Assembly: GCA_002377985.1 (NCBI GenBank) | Contig: DFQW01000176.1 | Location: 1-8,955, forward strand | From: Halieaceae bacterium UBA3479 | GTDB lineage: Bacteria; Pseudomonadota; Gammaproteobacteria; Pseudomonadales; Halieaceae | Direction: 5' to 3' | DNA length: 8,955 nucleotides | Shown here: one piece after another, positions 1 to 8,700 of the stretch | Layout of the letters: the number at the start of each line of letters is the position of its first letter | Position numbering within the stretch: the stretch's first letter is position 1 | Translations under genes and position numbers: made by a program | Notes under the pieces: generated by a model | Told to the model about the DNA's origin: nothing | Databases searched by the model: none | The model's input: the letters and a program-made list of their open reading frames with translations, nothing else

Positions 1-84
1 GGCGTCGCGCTCCTCGGCCACGGGGCTGAAGTTGCCGTCTAGGAAGAAATTAGGGGAGGGTGCGCCTGCTTGAACGGTTGCCAT
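1..84 (-). CDS. Carotenoid oxygenase-family protein, N-terminal fragment (runs off the left edge)
   Basis: An ATG at 84-82 opens a frame that stays open to the window edge, giving 28 residues beginning MATVQAGAPSPNFF and containing LDGNFSPVAEE at residues 15-25. A GNF(A/S)PV segment followed by acidic residues close to the N-terminus is typical of carotenoid cleavage and lignostilbene-type dioxygenases, which are non-haem Fe(II) enzymes that split C=C bonds of polyenes or stilbenes. The four-histidine iron site lies downstream, outside the window, so substrate and integrity cannot be judged. The start is 41 bases after the alcohol dehydrogenase stop on the same strand with no terminator seen, so co-transcription is plausible. 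The Shine-Dalgarno is weak (GGA about nine bases upstream). The family call rests on one short motif. A diverged copy of this segment lies at 8867-8950. Confidence 0.6.
   Translation of the reverse strand, partial: MATVQAGAPSPNFFLDGNFSPVAEERDA
1..84. repeat. Direct repeat, left copy
   Basis: This segment aligns without gaps to 8867-8950 at a constant offset of 8866: 65 of 84 bases identical, and 57 of 69 (83%) over 4-72. Similarity may continue past the left edge, since bases 1 and 2 also match. It is the coding start of the carotenoid oxygenase-like gene. Confidence 0.85.
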
Positions 85-125
85 GGTATGAATCCGCGAT
101 GCATTCAGTTATCAATGTTCGAAGT

Positions 126-1310
126 TTACGTGACGTCATGAAATTCGCCATCGACCGCGTTCCGGAACAACGCGCTGTACTGTAGCGCAGTGAAGCTTAT
201 GGGATTGGTAGCGGCGGGGGGATCCTCGGCGGCGCGCTCGCCAATGAAATCTGCTTCGCTGGTATCGATTCCAATATCGCGCAGACACGGGGGAATGCCA
301 ATTTCTGTTCGCAACGCCAACACCCATTTGAGAAAGCTGTCGAAGCCGGGATTGGCGAGATCGAGCGCGCGAGCCAAGCTCTGCAATTTAGTATCAAGCG
401 CTGAGCGGTTGGCGTGCAATACATACGGCATCAGTATCGCATTGAGTAGGCCGTGATGTGCGTCATAGCGAGCGCCCAAAGGGTGGGCCAGAGCATGCAT
501 CGCTCCCAGTCCTTTTTGGAACGCGGTCGCGCCCATGGTCGAGGCCACCAGCAGATGTGTACGCGCCTCGAGGTCGTTTCCATCATGCACGGCGCGGGCT
601 AAGTATCGCTCTATCTGCCGAATACCCTCTGTCGCGATACCATCGGCCATCGGGTGAAACCGTGGCGAGCAATAGGCCTCCAGGTTATGTGAGAGGGCGT
701 CCATGCCGGTTGCCGCCGTGAGATGAGGGGGCAAACTTAGCGTTAATTCGGGGTCCAGAATCACCAGTGACGGCAGGATTTTCGGATGGAAAATGAGCCG
801 CTTGCGCATAGCCGCGGTGTCGGTAATTACCGAAACGCGGCCCACCTCAGAACCGGTACCCGCGGTGGTGGGGACGGCGATGATCGGCGCAATGCCAACT
901 TCTTTTGCACGGGTCCAGTTGTCACCGATGTCGTCGAAGTCCCACAGGGGTCTGTCCTGGCCCGATAGAAAGGCGATTGCCTTGCCGGCATCGAGCGCCG
1001 ACCCCCCTCCAAGGGCGATGACACCATCGTGCCCGCCGCGACGGAAGCAGTCGACGCCGGCCGCTACATTTTCACCGGTGGGATTGCCGCGCACGTCTGA
1101 AAAACACGCCACCGCCAATCCGGCTTCCAGGCAAGCGGTCTGAATCTCTACCACCATCGGCAGGGAGGCGAGCCCGGGGTCGGTAACCAGTAGGGGGGCG
1201 CGAATACCCAGCGCCAAACAGCGCTCAGACAGATCACGAATGCGCCCCGCCCCCACAGCGATTGCCGTGGGGTAATTCCAGTCGGCAATCCCGGTGATTT
1301 CAGTTGCCAT
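126..1310 (-). CDS. Iron-containing alcohol dehydrogenase (group III)
   Basis: This 394-residue protein is full length for the Fe-dependent NAD(P) alcohol dehydrogenases (FucO/AdhB/EutG type), which interconvert alcohols and aldehydes in the cytoplasm. The nucleotide-binding GGGSALD lies at residues 101-107 and PTTAGTGSE at 147-155. The metal ligands align by spacing with FucO as D204, H208 (GMDALSHNLEAY), H272 and H286 (DAHHG), with H276 in the conserved HALAHPLGA stretch. All are present, so the enzyme should be active. The ATG at 1310-1308 has only a G-rich run (1317-1321) as a possible ribosome site. It starts 59 bases after the glutamine synthetase-like gene, and the carotenoid oxygenase start follows 41 bases after its stop. 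Inferred from context, it may oxidise the hydroxyl of a gamma-glutamylated amino alcohol or of free ethanolamine. The family is too promiscuous for the sequence to decide the substrate. Confidence 0.93.
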   Translation of the reverse strand: MATEITGIADWNYPTAIAVGAGRIRDLSERCLALGIRAPLLVTDPGLASLPMVVEIQTACLEAGLAVACFSDVRGNPTGENVAAGVDCFRRGGHDGVIALGGGSALDAGKAIAFLSGQDRPLWDFDDIGDNWTRAKEVGIAPIIAVPTTAGTGSEVGRVSVITDTAAMRKRLIFHPKILPSLVILDPELTLSLPPHLTAATGMDALSHNLEAYCSPRFHPMADGIATEGIRQIERYLARAVHDGNDLEARTHLLVASTMGATAFQKGLGAMHALAHPLGARYDAHHGLLNAILMPYVLHANRSALDTKLQSLARALDLANPGFDSFLKWVLALRTEIGIPPCLRDIGIDTSEADFIGERAAEDPPAATNPISFTALQYSALFRNAVDGEFHDVT

Positions 1311-1369
1311 GGTGCGCCCCCGTTAGGTCTGCGCGGCGGTTGAGTATTGGCTTAAAGCGATCCTGCACG

Positions 1370-2749
1370 TCAAATAATCTCGAAGTAGCGGGCCAGCTCC
1401 CAGTCGCTCACGTGCTTGCGACTCTCCGCTGCTTCCCACACCCGACTGGCGGCAAAGTGCTCGACAAAGGCAGAACCAAACAGTTCTCTCGCCACAGAGG
1501 ACTGTCGGAATCGTGCGGCAGCCTCTGACAGTGATTCGGGCAGTGACAGATGCTCGGCATGTCTTTGCTCATAGGCATTACCCTCTATCATCGGTTCTGG
1601 CTCGATCCGATGGGCAATGCCGTAAAGCCCCGAAGCCAGCGCGGCGGTAAGCGCAAGATAGGGGTTGGCGTCGGCCGGCCCTACCCGGTATTCCACCCGC
1701 TGCGAGGCATCACTGCCCGGAATTACACGCAGGGCCGTGGTTCGATTCTCACAGCCCCATGTGGCATGGGTGGGCGCCCAAAACCCCGGCACCAATCGGG
1801 TATAGGCGTTGACCGTAGATGCCACCATGGCCAAAAACTCGGGCATCAGTCGCTGCTGCCCGCCCATAAAATAGCGCTGGGTATCGCTCATGGTCAGGGC
1901 CTTGTCGGGGTCATAAAAAGCGGAGGTATCGTCATCGCTGTGGCGGAGCGAAAGGTGCATGTGGCCGGATTGACCGGGGTAGTCGTTTGACCACTTGGCC
2001 ATAAAAGTCGCCATCATGTCCTTTCGCTGAGCCCAGACTTTGGTAAAGGTTTTGAATAGGGCTGCCTTGTCGGCGGCATTGGCTGCTGTATCTACCACCA
2101 GCGCCGCCTCGATTACCCCGGGACCGGTTTCCGTGTGCAGACCCTCGATGGGAAAGTCCATTGACTCGCCTATATCAAGCAATTCTTGATAAAGCTCGGC
2201 GTGCACAGAGTTGCGCAGTACCGAGTACCCGAAAAAGCCGGGGGTGATAGGTTGCAGATCGCGGTAGTGCTTGGCGCGCACCGAATCGGGGGTTTCGTTA
2301 AAAAGAAAAAACTCATACTCAAAGGCCGCGCGCACTGAAAAGCCCATCTCGGTGGCCTGCTCCAGCGTGCTACTCAACAAATTCCGCGGACAGAGCGCGG
2401 CAGCGGCGCCATCAAATTCACACAGAAACAGCAGCATACCGGGTTCAAAAGGTATCTCCCGACAGCTTTCGGGCAAAATTCTGACGGGTGCATCGGGATA
2501 GCCAGTGTGCCATCCGGTATATTCGACCCCCACACCTTCATATAGCTGATCGCTGGAATCCCAACCAAGAACGACGTCACAGAAGGCCAGACCTTTATCC
2601 AGCGCCGCAAAAAACTTCTCTTTTCGCAGGTATTTGCCGCGCATGATGCCATCGATATCAAACAAACCGATTTTGACGTGGGTAAGATTGCGGTCTTCGA
2701 CGATGCGTTTTGCATCCTCGGTAGTGCGAATAAACCGGGGGTTTAGCAC
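1370..2749 (-). CDS. Glutamine synthetase-family ligase (probable gamma-glutamylamine synthetase)
   Basis: This 459-residue protein has the layout of glutamine synthetase-like ligases: a beta-grasp N-terminus (about 20-115) and a catalytic domain with metal-binding EYE at 144-146, TETGPGVIE at 206-214, GHMHLS at 262-267, NR at 335-336, the R340 region, RVEYR at 351-355 and a terminal ELARYFEII. Such enzymes use ATP to join the gamma-carboxyl of glutamate to an amine. Several points favour a PuuA/IpuC-type amine ligase over housekeeping GlnA: the ARYFEII terminus, KW at 252-253 where GlnA has KP, and no recognisable GlnA adenylylation-site tyrosine segment. The neighbouring ethanolamine permease and alcohol dehydrogenase suggest ethanolamine or another amino alcohol as the amine; this is inference. 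The start is GTG (2749-2747), supported by GAGG six bases upstream and by no in-frame ATG nearby. Confidence 0.9.
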   Translation of the reverse strand: MLNPRFIRTTEDAKRIVEDRNLTHVKIGLFDIDGIMRGKYLRKEKFFAALDKGLAFCDVVLGWDSSDQLYEGVGVEYTGWHTGYPDAPVRILPESCREIPFEPGMLLFLCEFDGAAAALCPRNLLSSTLEQATEMGFSVRAAFEYEFFLFNETPDSVRAKHYRDLQPITPGFFGYSVLRNSVHAELYQELLDIGESMDFPIEGLHTETGPGVIEAALVVDTAANAADKAALFKTFTKVWAQRKDMMATFMAKWSNDYPGQSGHMHLSLRHSDDDTSAFYDPDKALTMSDTQRYFMGGQQRLMPEFLAMVASTVNAYTRLVPGFWAPTHATWGCENRTTALRVIPGSDASQRVEYRVGPADANPYLALTAALASGLYGIAHRIEPEPMIEGNAYEQRHAEHLSLPESLSEAAARFRQSSVARELFGSAFVEHFAASRVWEAAESRKHVSDWELARYFEII

Positions 2750-2755
2750 GGGAAT

Positions 2756-2759
2756 CCTC
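2756..2759 (-). promoter_or_regulatory. Ribosome binding site supporting a GTG start
   Basis: On the minus strand GAGG is followed by six bases (ATTCCC) and then GTG CTA AAC. The spacing fits a Shine-Dalgarno. The nearest upstream ATGs (2784 and 2768) are out of frame, so GTG at 2749 is the best start for the glutamine synthetase-like gene. Confidence 0.6.
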
Positions 2760-2860
2760 GCTGCGCATTGGTCACGAACATCATGGATTGTTACCTGTCA
2801 TAGCGAGTTCCTGCAATGTCGAGCTTCCCGCTACAGATTATCGGTGGTTAGAAAACGCCA

Positions 2861-4324
2861 TTACCGAAGTTCAGATTCAGCCCGCGCGAGGGCTTCAAAC
2901 TCTTCCTCTGGCGCTTGTGCTACAAGGTGATGGCGGCTGTACACCACAAAGTAGGCCACCAGCAGTCCGTAAAATACAGCGGACCACAGTGCCGCCTCTC
3001 GGCTGACAACGAAAGTGCTTGTGAAGGCAACCAGAGATAAGATGAATGCAGCGCCAGTCGTGACCACGCCGCCAGGGGTGCGGTAGGGGCGCTCTAGATC
3101 AGGTTCTCGTAGTCGCAGCAGGATGTGTGCCGCCATCATTAGGGCGTAGGACAACGTGGCGCCAAATACCGCCATAGTAATCATCAGGTCACCGGCGCCG
3201 GTCAGAGATAGCGCAAAACCAAAAATACCCGGTACCACAAGTGCCATTGCGGGCACCTTACGTTGACTGGTCACTGAGAGCCATCGCGGTAAGTACCCTG
3301 CGCGCGACAAAGCAAAGACCTGACGCGAATAAGCAAAAATAATCGAAAAGAAACTGGCGATCAGTCCCGCCAGAGCCACTACGTTGACGATCATTGCCAA
3401 GTTTGAGTGCTCCCCGTGAACCGACTGCAGGGCTCCTACTAGCGGTGCGGCGTGATCGGCCATAAAAGCGGCGCTCGAGCCGCCGGGCGCAAGGAATAGT
3501 ACGAGCCCACCTAAAACCAGAAGGATCAACATCGCTGTGATGATGCCCCGGGGCATATCGCGGGCGGGATCCTTCGATTCTTCCGCGGCAAGGGGTACGC
3601 CCTCCACTGCCAGGAACAGCCATATGGCGAAGGGAATGGCCCCCCATATGCCCCAGTAGCCGTGCGGCAGCCATTCACTAGCGCCTGCCGCCTCGCGATT
3701 GACCGGGATATCCATGAGATTTTCCCAGGAAAAATAGGGCAGCATCCCGATCACGAACAGCAGTAGCGCGATGATTGCAATTGCGGTAATGGCCAACATG
3801 ATTTTCAGGGCCTCGCCAGTGCCCCACAGATGAATCCCGATAAACACTGCATAAAAAACGGCGTATACCAGTGGCCCGTCAATACCCAGTAGCGCGCCCG
3901 TATAACCACCGATGAAGACCGCAATCGCTGCGGGTGCGATAGCATATTCAAGCAGGATTGCGGTGCCCGTCAGAAATCCACCTACGGGCCCCATCGCGCG
4001 GCGCGCAAAACCGTAGCCACCGCCAGCCGTGGGGATCATGGCAGAGAGTTCGGCCAGGCCAAATACCATGCAGGTGTACATGGAAGCGATCAGCAAGGTG
4101 GCGATGAGCATGCCGCCAAATCCCCCTTGAGCGAGCCCGAAGTTCCAGCCGGCAAAGTCGCCTGAGATCACATATGAAACGCCGAGTCCAGCCAATAACA
4201 CCCAGCCTGCAGCCCCCTGTTTGAGCTGGCGCTTCTCAAGGTATTGATCGTCGACATTTTCGTAGCCCACTGTTCTGGGGCGCGAAGGTGCTAATGTCGA
4301 TCGGTTTGGTGTGCTATCACTCAT
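2861..4324 (-). CDS. eat: Ethanolamine permease (APC superfamily)
   Basis: This 487-residue, strongly hydrophobic protein should have about 12 membrane helices in the inner membrane. Residues 29-75 closely resemble the ethanolamine permease family: a YLEKRQLKQGAAGW lead-in, then a first helix with SYVISGDFAGWNFGLAQGG. Also typical are AELSAMIPTAGGGYGFARRAMGP (91-113), EGVPLAAEESKDPARDMPRG (241-260), and a loop with LRLREPDLERPYRTPGG between late helices. Members import ethanolamine, and some related APC carriers import other amines or amino acids. The first ~28 residues are polar and cytosolic. No clear Shine-Dalgarno precedes the ATG, so an internal start such as the GTG at codon 18 or 19 cannot be excluded. 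It is the first gene of the minus-strand block and is divergent from the RND adaptor. No eutBC lyase gene is in the window; the ligase and dehydrogenase downstream are the likely consumers of the imported amine. Confidence 0.9.
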   Translation of the reverse strand: MSDSTPNRSTLAPSRPRTVGYENVDDQYLEKRQLKQGAAGWVLLAGLGVSYVISGDFAGWNFGLAQGGFGGMLIATLLIASMYTCMVFGLAELSAMIPTAGGGYGFARRAMGPVGGFLTGTAILLEYAIAPAAIAVFIGGYTGALLGIDGPLVYAVFYAVFIGIHLWGTGEALKIMLAITAIAIIALLLFVIGMLPYFSWENLMDIPVNREAAGASEWLPHGYWGIWGAIPFAIWLFLAVEGVPLAAEESKDPARDMPRGIITAMLILLVLGGLVLFLAPGGSSAAFMADHAAPLVGALQSVHGEHSNLAMIVNVVALAGLIASFFSIIFAYSRQVFALSRAGYLPRWLSVTSQRKVPAMALVVPGIFGFALSLTGAGDLMITMAVFGATLSYALMMAAHILLRLREPDLERPYRTPGGVVTTGAAFILSLVAFTSTFVVSREAALWSAVFYGLLVAYFVVYSRHHLVAQAPEEEFEALARAESELR

Positions 4325-4431
4325 AGGATTAGTCTACTCGGAGTCGGCGTTGGCGTCTGGCACTCCCCATCAATGGTAACGGCACTCGGCGGCGCAAAGA
4401 GATTTTTTTATGATCCTTTTCAGGGGGCGAA

Positions 4432-4444
4432 GATGTCAGACATC
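4432..4444. promoter_or_regulatory. Perfect 6-1-6 inverted repeat, possible operator
   Basis: GATGTC-A-GACATC is a perfect inverted repeat around one central base. It overlaps a minus-strand CTGACA that resembles a -35 box for eat. A partial copy of one arm with its flank (GTTAGACATC against GTCAGACATC) recurs at 4608-4617 just before the adaptor gene. A regulator-binding role is inferred from symmetry and position only. Confidence 0.35.
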
Positions 4445-4461
4445 ATGAACCCGCCCCGGAC

Positions 4462-4484
4462 TGATACCTATCTCTGAGGTATCA
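4462..4484. promoter_or_regulatory. Perfect 8-7-8 inverted repeat, possible operator for the RND genes
   Basis: TGATACCT and AGGTATCA are perfect inverted arms separated by seven bases. The right arm covers the place where a -35 box would sit 17 bases upstream of the -10 candidate TAGAAT. This arrangement resembles a repressor site (TetR- or MarR-like dimers bind comparable palindromes) controlling an efflux operon. No T-run follows, so it is not a typical intrinsic terminator. No regulator gene is in the window. Confidence 0.45.
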
Positions 4485-4501
4485 TGGCGCCGCGCCAAGC
4501 G

Positions 4502-4507
4502 TAGAAT
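4502..4507 (+). promoter_or_regulatory. Candidate -10 box for the RND operon
   Basis: TAGAAT differs from the sigma-70 consensus TATAAT at one position. The hexamer 17 bases upstream (GTATCA, 4479-4484) matches TTGACA at only three of six positions and lies inside an inverted repeat, as would suit a regulated promoter. It would leave a leader of about 120 bases before the adaptor start. Confidence 0.3.
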
Positions 4508-4633
4508 CGCGCCCTAAAAACCAGTAGTGAGTAAGTCGATGTCGGGTTGACTCCTGTCGTTATGTTAGGCGAGACGGAGTGAGCCGCCATGGCTTGTTAA
4601 TTGATGGGTTAGACATCGAAAAGATCAAGGACT

Positions 4634-5731
4634 ATGAGAAATAACCTGAAAATCGCTTCAATCTTCGCCGCCTTGGTTCTGCTATGGCTCGCTTCGGGAC
4701 TGTTCTCTGAGTCAAGGACCCCGGTACCGAACTTACTGGATGCGATGGCCTCCATGTCAGATTCGCGTTTGCCCTCCGTCGTAATCGAAGAAATACGCTC
4801 CGAATCCAGAACGAGGAGGCGCGTGCTCCGAGGTAAGACGGTCAGTAAACAGACGGCAAGTGTCAGCACTGAAATTTCGGGTATCGTGGTGTCGCGACCG
4901 GTAGAAAGGGGCGCGCGGGTGTCGCAAGGACAAGTGCTTTGTGAGATCGCTATCGACGACAGAGCTGCCTTGGTCACGGAGGCTATGGCTAATTTGGCTC
5001 AGGCAGAAATTGAGCATGACGGGGCGCTGGCGCTGCGGGGGGATAACCTCCTTGCAGAAGCGCAGGTGGCACAAACTGCCGCTCGACTTGAGTCCGCAAA
5101 GGCTAATTTGCTGCAGCGAGAGCTCGATCTGAGTCGCACAAGGGTGACGGCGCCGTTTTCGGGGGTGATTGAGACCCAGCCTTTAGTCGTGGGTGACCTT
5201 GCTCGCGTTGGAGATGTTTGTGCGACATTAATTAATCTCGACCCAATCCTGGTTGAGGTATCCGTCTCCGAGCGGGATGTCGGCGCGCTGCGTTTGGGCG
5301 AGGCTGCCAGCGCCAGAACGAGCACGGGTCATTATCTGGAGGGCACGATCACTTTCGTTGGCAGTCAATCCGACGACATTACCCGCACTTATCTGGCTGA
5401 AATAACCATCCCGAATCGGGACTATGAAATTCGAGCGGGGCTCACGGCGGTGGTAGATCTGCCCGGGGAAACCGTCGAGGCTCATCGCGTGTCACCCTCT
5501 CTGTTTACACTCAACGATGCTGGCGCACTGGGCCTGAGGACGATCGACCGAGAAAATCGAGTTGAGTTCCATCGCGTCGCGATCCTTGAAGATTCATCAG
5601 ATGGGGCATGGGTGACAGGGTTGCCCGAGCGCACGCGGCTGATCACGGTTGGTCATGAATTTGTAGCCGAAGGCCAGATTGTGGATGCCCGAGTGGCCGT
5701 GGCCGAAGAGTCTGGGGCGCCAAATCGATGA
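4634..5731 (+). CDS. RND efflux periplasmic adaptor (membrane fusion protein)
   Basis: This 365-residue protein belongs to the HlyD/AcrA adaptor superfamily that links an RND pump to an outer-membrane channel. A hydrophobic N-terminal segment (about residues 6-23) serves as signal or membrane anchor; there is no lipobox cysteine, so it is not an AcrA-type lipoprotein. The first lipoyl half is at about 80-106 (SGIVVSRPVERGARVSQGQ), a short alpha-hairpin at about 112-167, the second lipoyl half at about 168-203 (TRVTAPFSGVIETQPLVVGD), then the beta-barrel (205-275) and membrane-proximal domain. Start: AAGGA (4627-4631) lies only two bases before the ATG, closer than usual, but an in-frame stop at 4610 with no start codon after it leaves no earlier choice. 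The TGA overlaps the permease ATG, indicating translational coupling. The short hairpin suggests an adaptor smaller than AcrA. Substrate is unknown. Confidence 0.92.
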   Translation: MRNNLKIASIFAALVLLWLASGLFSESRTPVPNLLDAMASMSDSRLPSVVIEEIRSESRTRRRVLRGKTVSKQTASVSTEISGIVVSRPVERGARVSQGQVLCEIAIDDRAALVTEAMANLAQAEIEHDGALALRGDNLLAEAQVAQTAARLESAKANLLQRELDLSRTRVTAPFSGVIETQPLVVGDLARVGDVCATLINLDPILVEVSVSERDVGALRLGEAASARTSTGHYLEGTITFVGSQSDDITRTYLAEITIPNRDYEIRAGLTAVVDLPGETVEAHRVSPSLFTLNDAGALGLRTIDRENRVEFHRVAILEDSSDGAWVTGLPERTRLITVGHEFVAEGQIVDARVAVAEESGAPNR

Positions 5732-8700
5732 TGGGATTCATCGATGCGGCGATCAGCCGCTCACGTTCCACTCTGATGATGATGTCGATGGTAGTCCTAT
5801 GTGGACTTCTGGCTCGTGCAGCATTACCTATCGCCAACGATCCCTACATCGTGTTGCCTTACTTTCTGATTGGTATCGCGCACGAGGGGATATCTCCTGA
5901 GGATGGTGAGCGGCTGCTGATACAACCTGTAGAGGTTGAATTGCGCAAGGTCGAGGGCATCAAGGAGATCTCGGCGATAGCGTCTGAGGGGTTTGTATCT
6001 CTGGGCGTCGAGTTTGAACCTGAAGTCGATTTGAACGTGGCCTTGCTTGATACGAGAGAGGCTGTTGATCGCGCAAAGTCCGAAATACCTACAACGGCAG
6101 AAGAGCCTCTCGTCGAGGAACTGAATGTCGACGACTTTCCATTACTGCAGATCAATCTGCTGTCCGAAGGTGCCAGTGAGAGACAAATGTATGACGCGAC
6201 CCTGTTGCTTCGGGACGCCATTGAGACGGTGCCGTCTGTCCTGAGCGCAGATATGCGAGGCACCCGCGAGGAAGTTTTAGAGGTTCTGATTGACCCTGAA
6301 GCCCTTGAGGCCTACCGGATTTCAAGCGAGGCACTGGCCGATACCCTTCGGCGAAACAATAGACTGATCCCTGCGGGTAGCCTGGAGACGGGAGGGGGTC
6401 GGTTTGCCGTGAAAGTTCCCTCGGTGGTTGAGACCGCTGCCGATGTAATGAATCTGCCCGTGCAAGTAAACGGTGACACCGTGGTGACCTTGGCCGACGT
6501 CGCTGAAATACGCCGAGGCTTTAAAGACCGCACGAGCTACGCGCGTTTTAACGGTCGGAGGGCAATGTACATTGAGGTTAAGAAGCGACCTGATGCGAAT
6601 GTCATCAAAACATCTGATGCTGTGCTGGAAATCGTCGAGGAGATGACTCAGCAGCTACCAGCGGGCATTCGAGTGCAGCCGTCGCTGATTACATCTGAAT
6701 TTGCCGAGGTGCAGGTCACTGAGCTCCAGGGCAATATCGTGACCGCGTTGGCGCTGGTGATGGTGATCGTCGTGGCAGCCATGGGCTTTAGGAGTGGGGT
6801 GATCGTCGGGTTGGGCATCCCCGTGTCCTTGTTGTTCTCGGTGATCGTCATTTATTTGCTCGGTTACACCTTCAATTTCATGGTGATGTTCGGCATGTTG
6901 CTGGGTTTGGGCATGCTGATCGATGGCGCGATTGTGATCACCGAGTATGCGGATCGCAGGATGAGCGAGGGAGCAGATCACAAGCTGGCATACGCAGAGG
7001 CGGTGAAGCGGATGTTTTGGCCGGTTACGGCTTCTACGGCAACGACACTGGCTGCGTTTCTGCCGCTGATGTTTTGGCCAGGGATTCCCGGTCAATTTAT
7101 GAGCTACCTACCCGTTACCGTTTTCACTGTTTTGAGTGGCTCACTGTTGTATGCGCTGTTGTTCGGCCCTGTTTTAGGCACCATTTTTGGTAAGCCCACT
7201 GCTCATGCAGCAGCGACCGCGGCAAGACTAGACGACTTAGAGCATGGAGACCCGACGCAGTTGAGTGGTTTTACAGGGGCCTATGCGCGTGCAATGGCCA
7301 AGGTTTGCCTGCGACCTGTAACGACTCTGGCTGCAATTGCGCTGTTGCTAGTCGGTATTTTTTGGGCGTATGGCCAATTCGGAAAGGGCATCATCTTTTT
7401 CAATGACACTGATCCGCAGTTTCTTACCGTCTCTGTAAGCGGGCGTGGAAATTTTTCGGCCAGTGAGGTCGATAAGCTGGTGAGCGACGTAGAGAGGCGC
7501 GTGTTCAGTGTGCCAGGTATTCGATCTATGAATACTCAAACACTCTTGCCCGGCTCTTCCGGGGGCGGCCCAGACGCCATTGCTGACAGAATAGGCGTGA
7601 TGTTTATTGAGCTCACGCCAGAGTCTGAACGTAGCGATTCAGGTTTCGAGATTATTCGCCGAATTCGTGAGAGAACCTTCGATATGCCTGGCTTGCGAGT
7701 CGAGGTGCAGCCGGTAGAGCAAGGCCCCAGTGTCGGCAAACCGATCCAGATTGAGTTGCGGTCACGATATCGGGAGTTATTGCAGCCCGTGATGGGCGAA
7801 ATAAGAGCCTATCTGGAGACATTACCCGAGCTCGTCGATATCGACGATACTCGGCCGTTACCGTCTATTGAATGGCGAATGGAGGTCGATCGCGCGCAAG
7901 CGGCGCTGTATGGAGCAGATGTCACAACCTCGGGCGTTGCCTTACAGCTTGTGACCAGTGGTGTGAAAGTGGCTGAGTACAGGCCAGCGGGTGCCGATGA
8001 TGCGGTGGATATTCGCGCTCGGTATCCGCTTGAGTATCGTGGCATTAAAGCAATGGAGTCGATCAGGGTCAGCACAGCTCAAGGCCTCGTTCCACTGAGT
8101 AATTTCGTATCGGTACAGCCGTCCCCGGGCGTAGATACGTTGCGTAGAATCAATGGTTTGCCCACAGAGCGCATTCGGGCACAAGTAGTGGAGGGCGTGA
8201 TTCCTGATAACGTTGTCTCTGAGCTGAAGAGCTGGCTCGACACGCAAGACTTTGACTCGCGCGTTGATATTCAGTTTAGGGGTGCCAACGAGGAGCAGGA
8301 AGAGAGCATTGCTTTTGTTTCTGTCGCGTTTCTACTCTCTCTTTTGCTCATGTTTGTGTTGCTGGTAACGCAATTCAACAGCTTCTATCAAAGCATACTG
8401 ATCTTATTGGCAGTCATTATGTCAACGGCCGGTGTGCTGGTCGGTCTGCTTGTAACGGAGAGCCCTTTTAGCGCGATTTTGACGGGGATTGGCATCGTTT
8501 CTCTCGCGGGTATCGTTGTGAACAACAACATTGTGCTGATCGATACCTTTAACTACGTGCGCGGGTGCCACCCAGAGTTGCCTATCAACAGCATTATTGT
8601 CCGTGCTGTGGCCCAGCGTCTGCGACCGGTCATGCTCACAACGACGACAACGGTTTTTGGATTGCTACCTTTGGCGCTGAGCATGTCGGTGGACCTTATC

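Larger units (their letters stand above)
4325..4633. other. Divergent intergenic control region
   Basis: These 309 bases separate the start codons of eat and the RND adaptor, so promoters for both directions should lie here. Two perfect inverted repeats (4432-4444 and 4462-4484) sit near its centre, with a fair plus-strand -10 hexamer at 4502-4507. On the minus strand CTGACA (complement of 4435-4440) could be a -35 box, but no good -10 is found at normal spacing. A T-rich run at 4403-4409 lies nearer eat. No open frame of convincing length, tRNA or recognisable riboswitch was seen. Confidence 0.7.

Noticed and set aside
77..87. Identical 11-base start context (GTTGCCATGGT) shared with 1303-1313 at the dehydrogenase start
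   Set aside because: Both genes begin Met-Ala-Thr, and the match is short and centred on the palindrome CCATGG. Chance or common start-codon context explains it.
1550..1990. A 146-codon plus-strand frame across the glutamine synthetase-like gene
   Set aside because: It is opposite strand to conserved catalytic motifs (GHMHLS, NR, RVEYR) and shows no domain of its own, so it is a shadow frame.
2750..2860. The 111-base gap between eat and the ligase as a site for a separate promoter or small RNA
   Set aside because: No paired -10/-35 boxes at proper spacing, stable hairpin or T-run was found; only the ligase ribosome site is supported.
6655..7095. A 146-codon open frame antisense to the RND permease
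   Set aside because: Its product is histidine- and glutamine-rich low-complexity sequence mirroring hydrophobic-helix codons of the permease. It has no recognisable motif and lies wholly inside a convincing gene.
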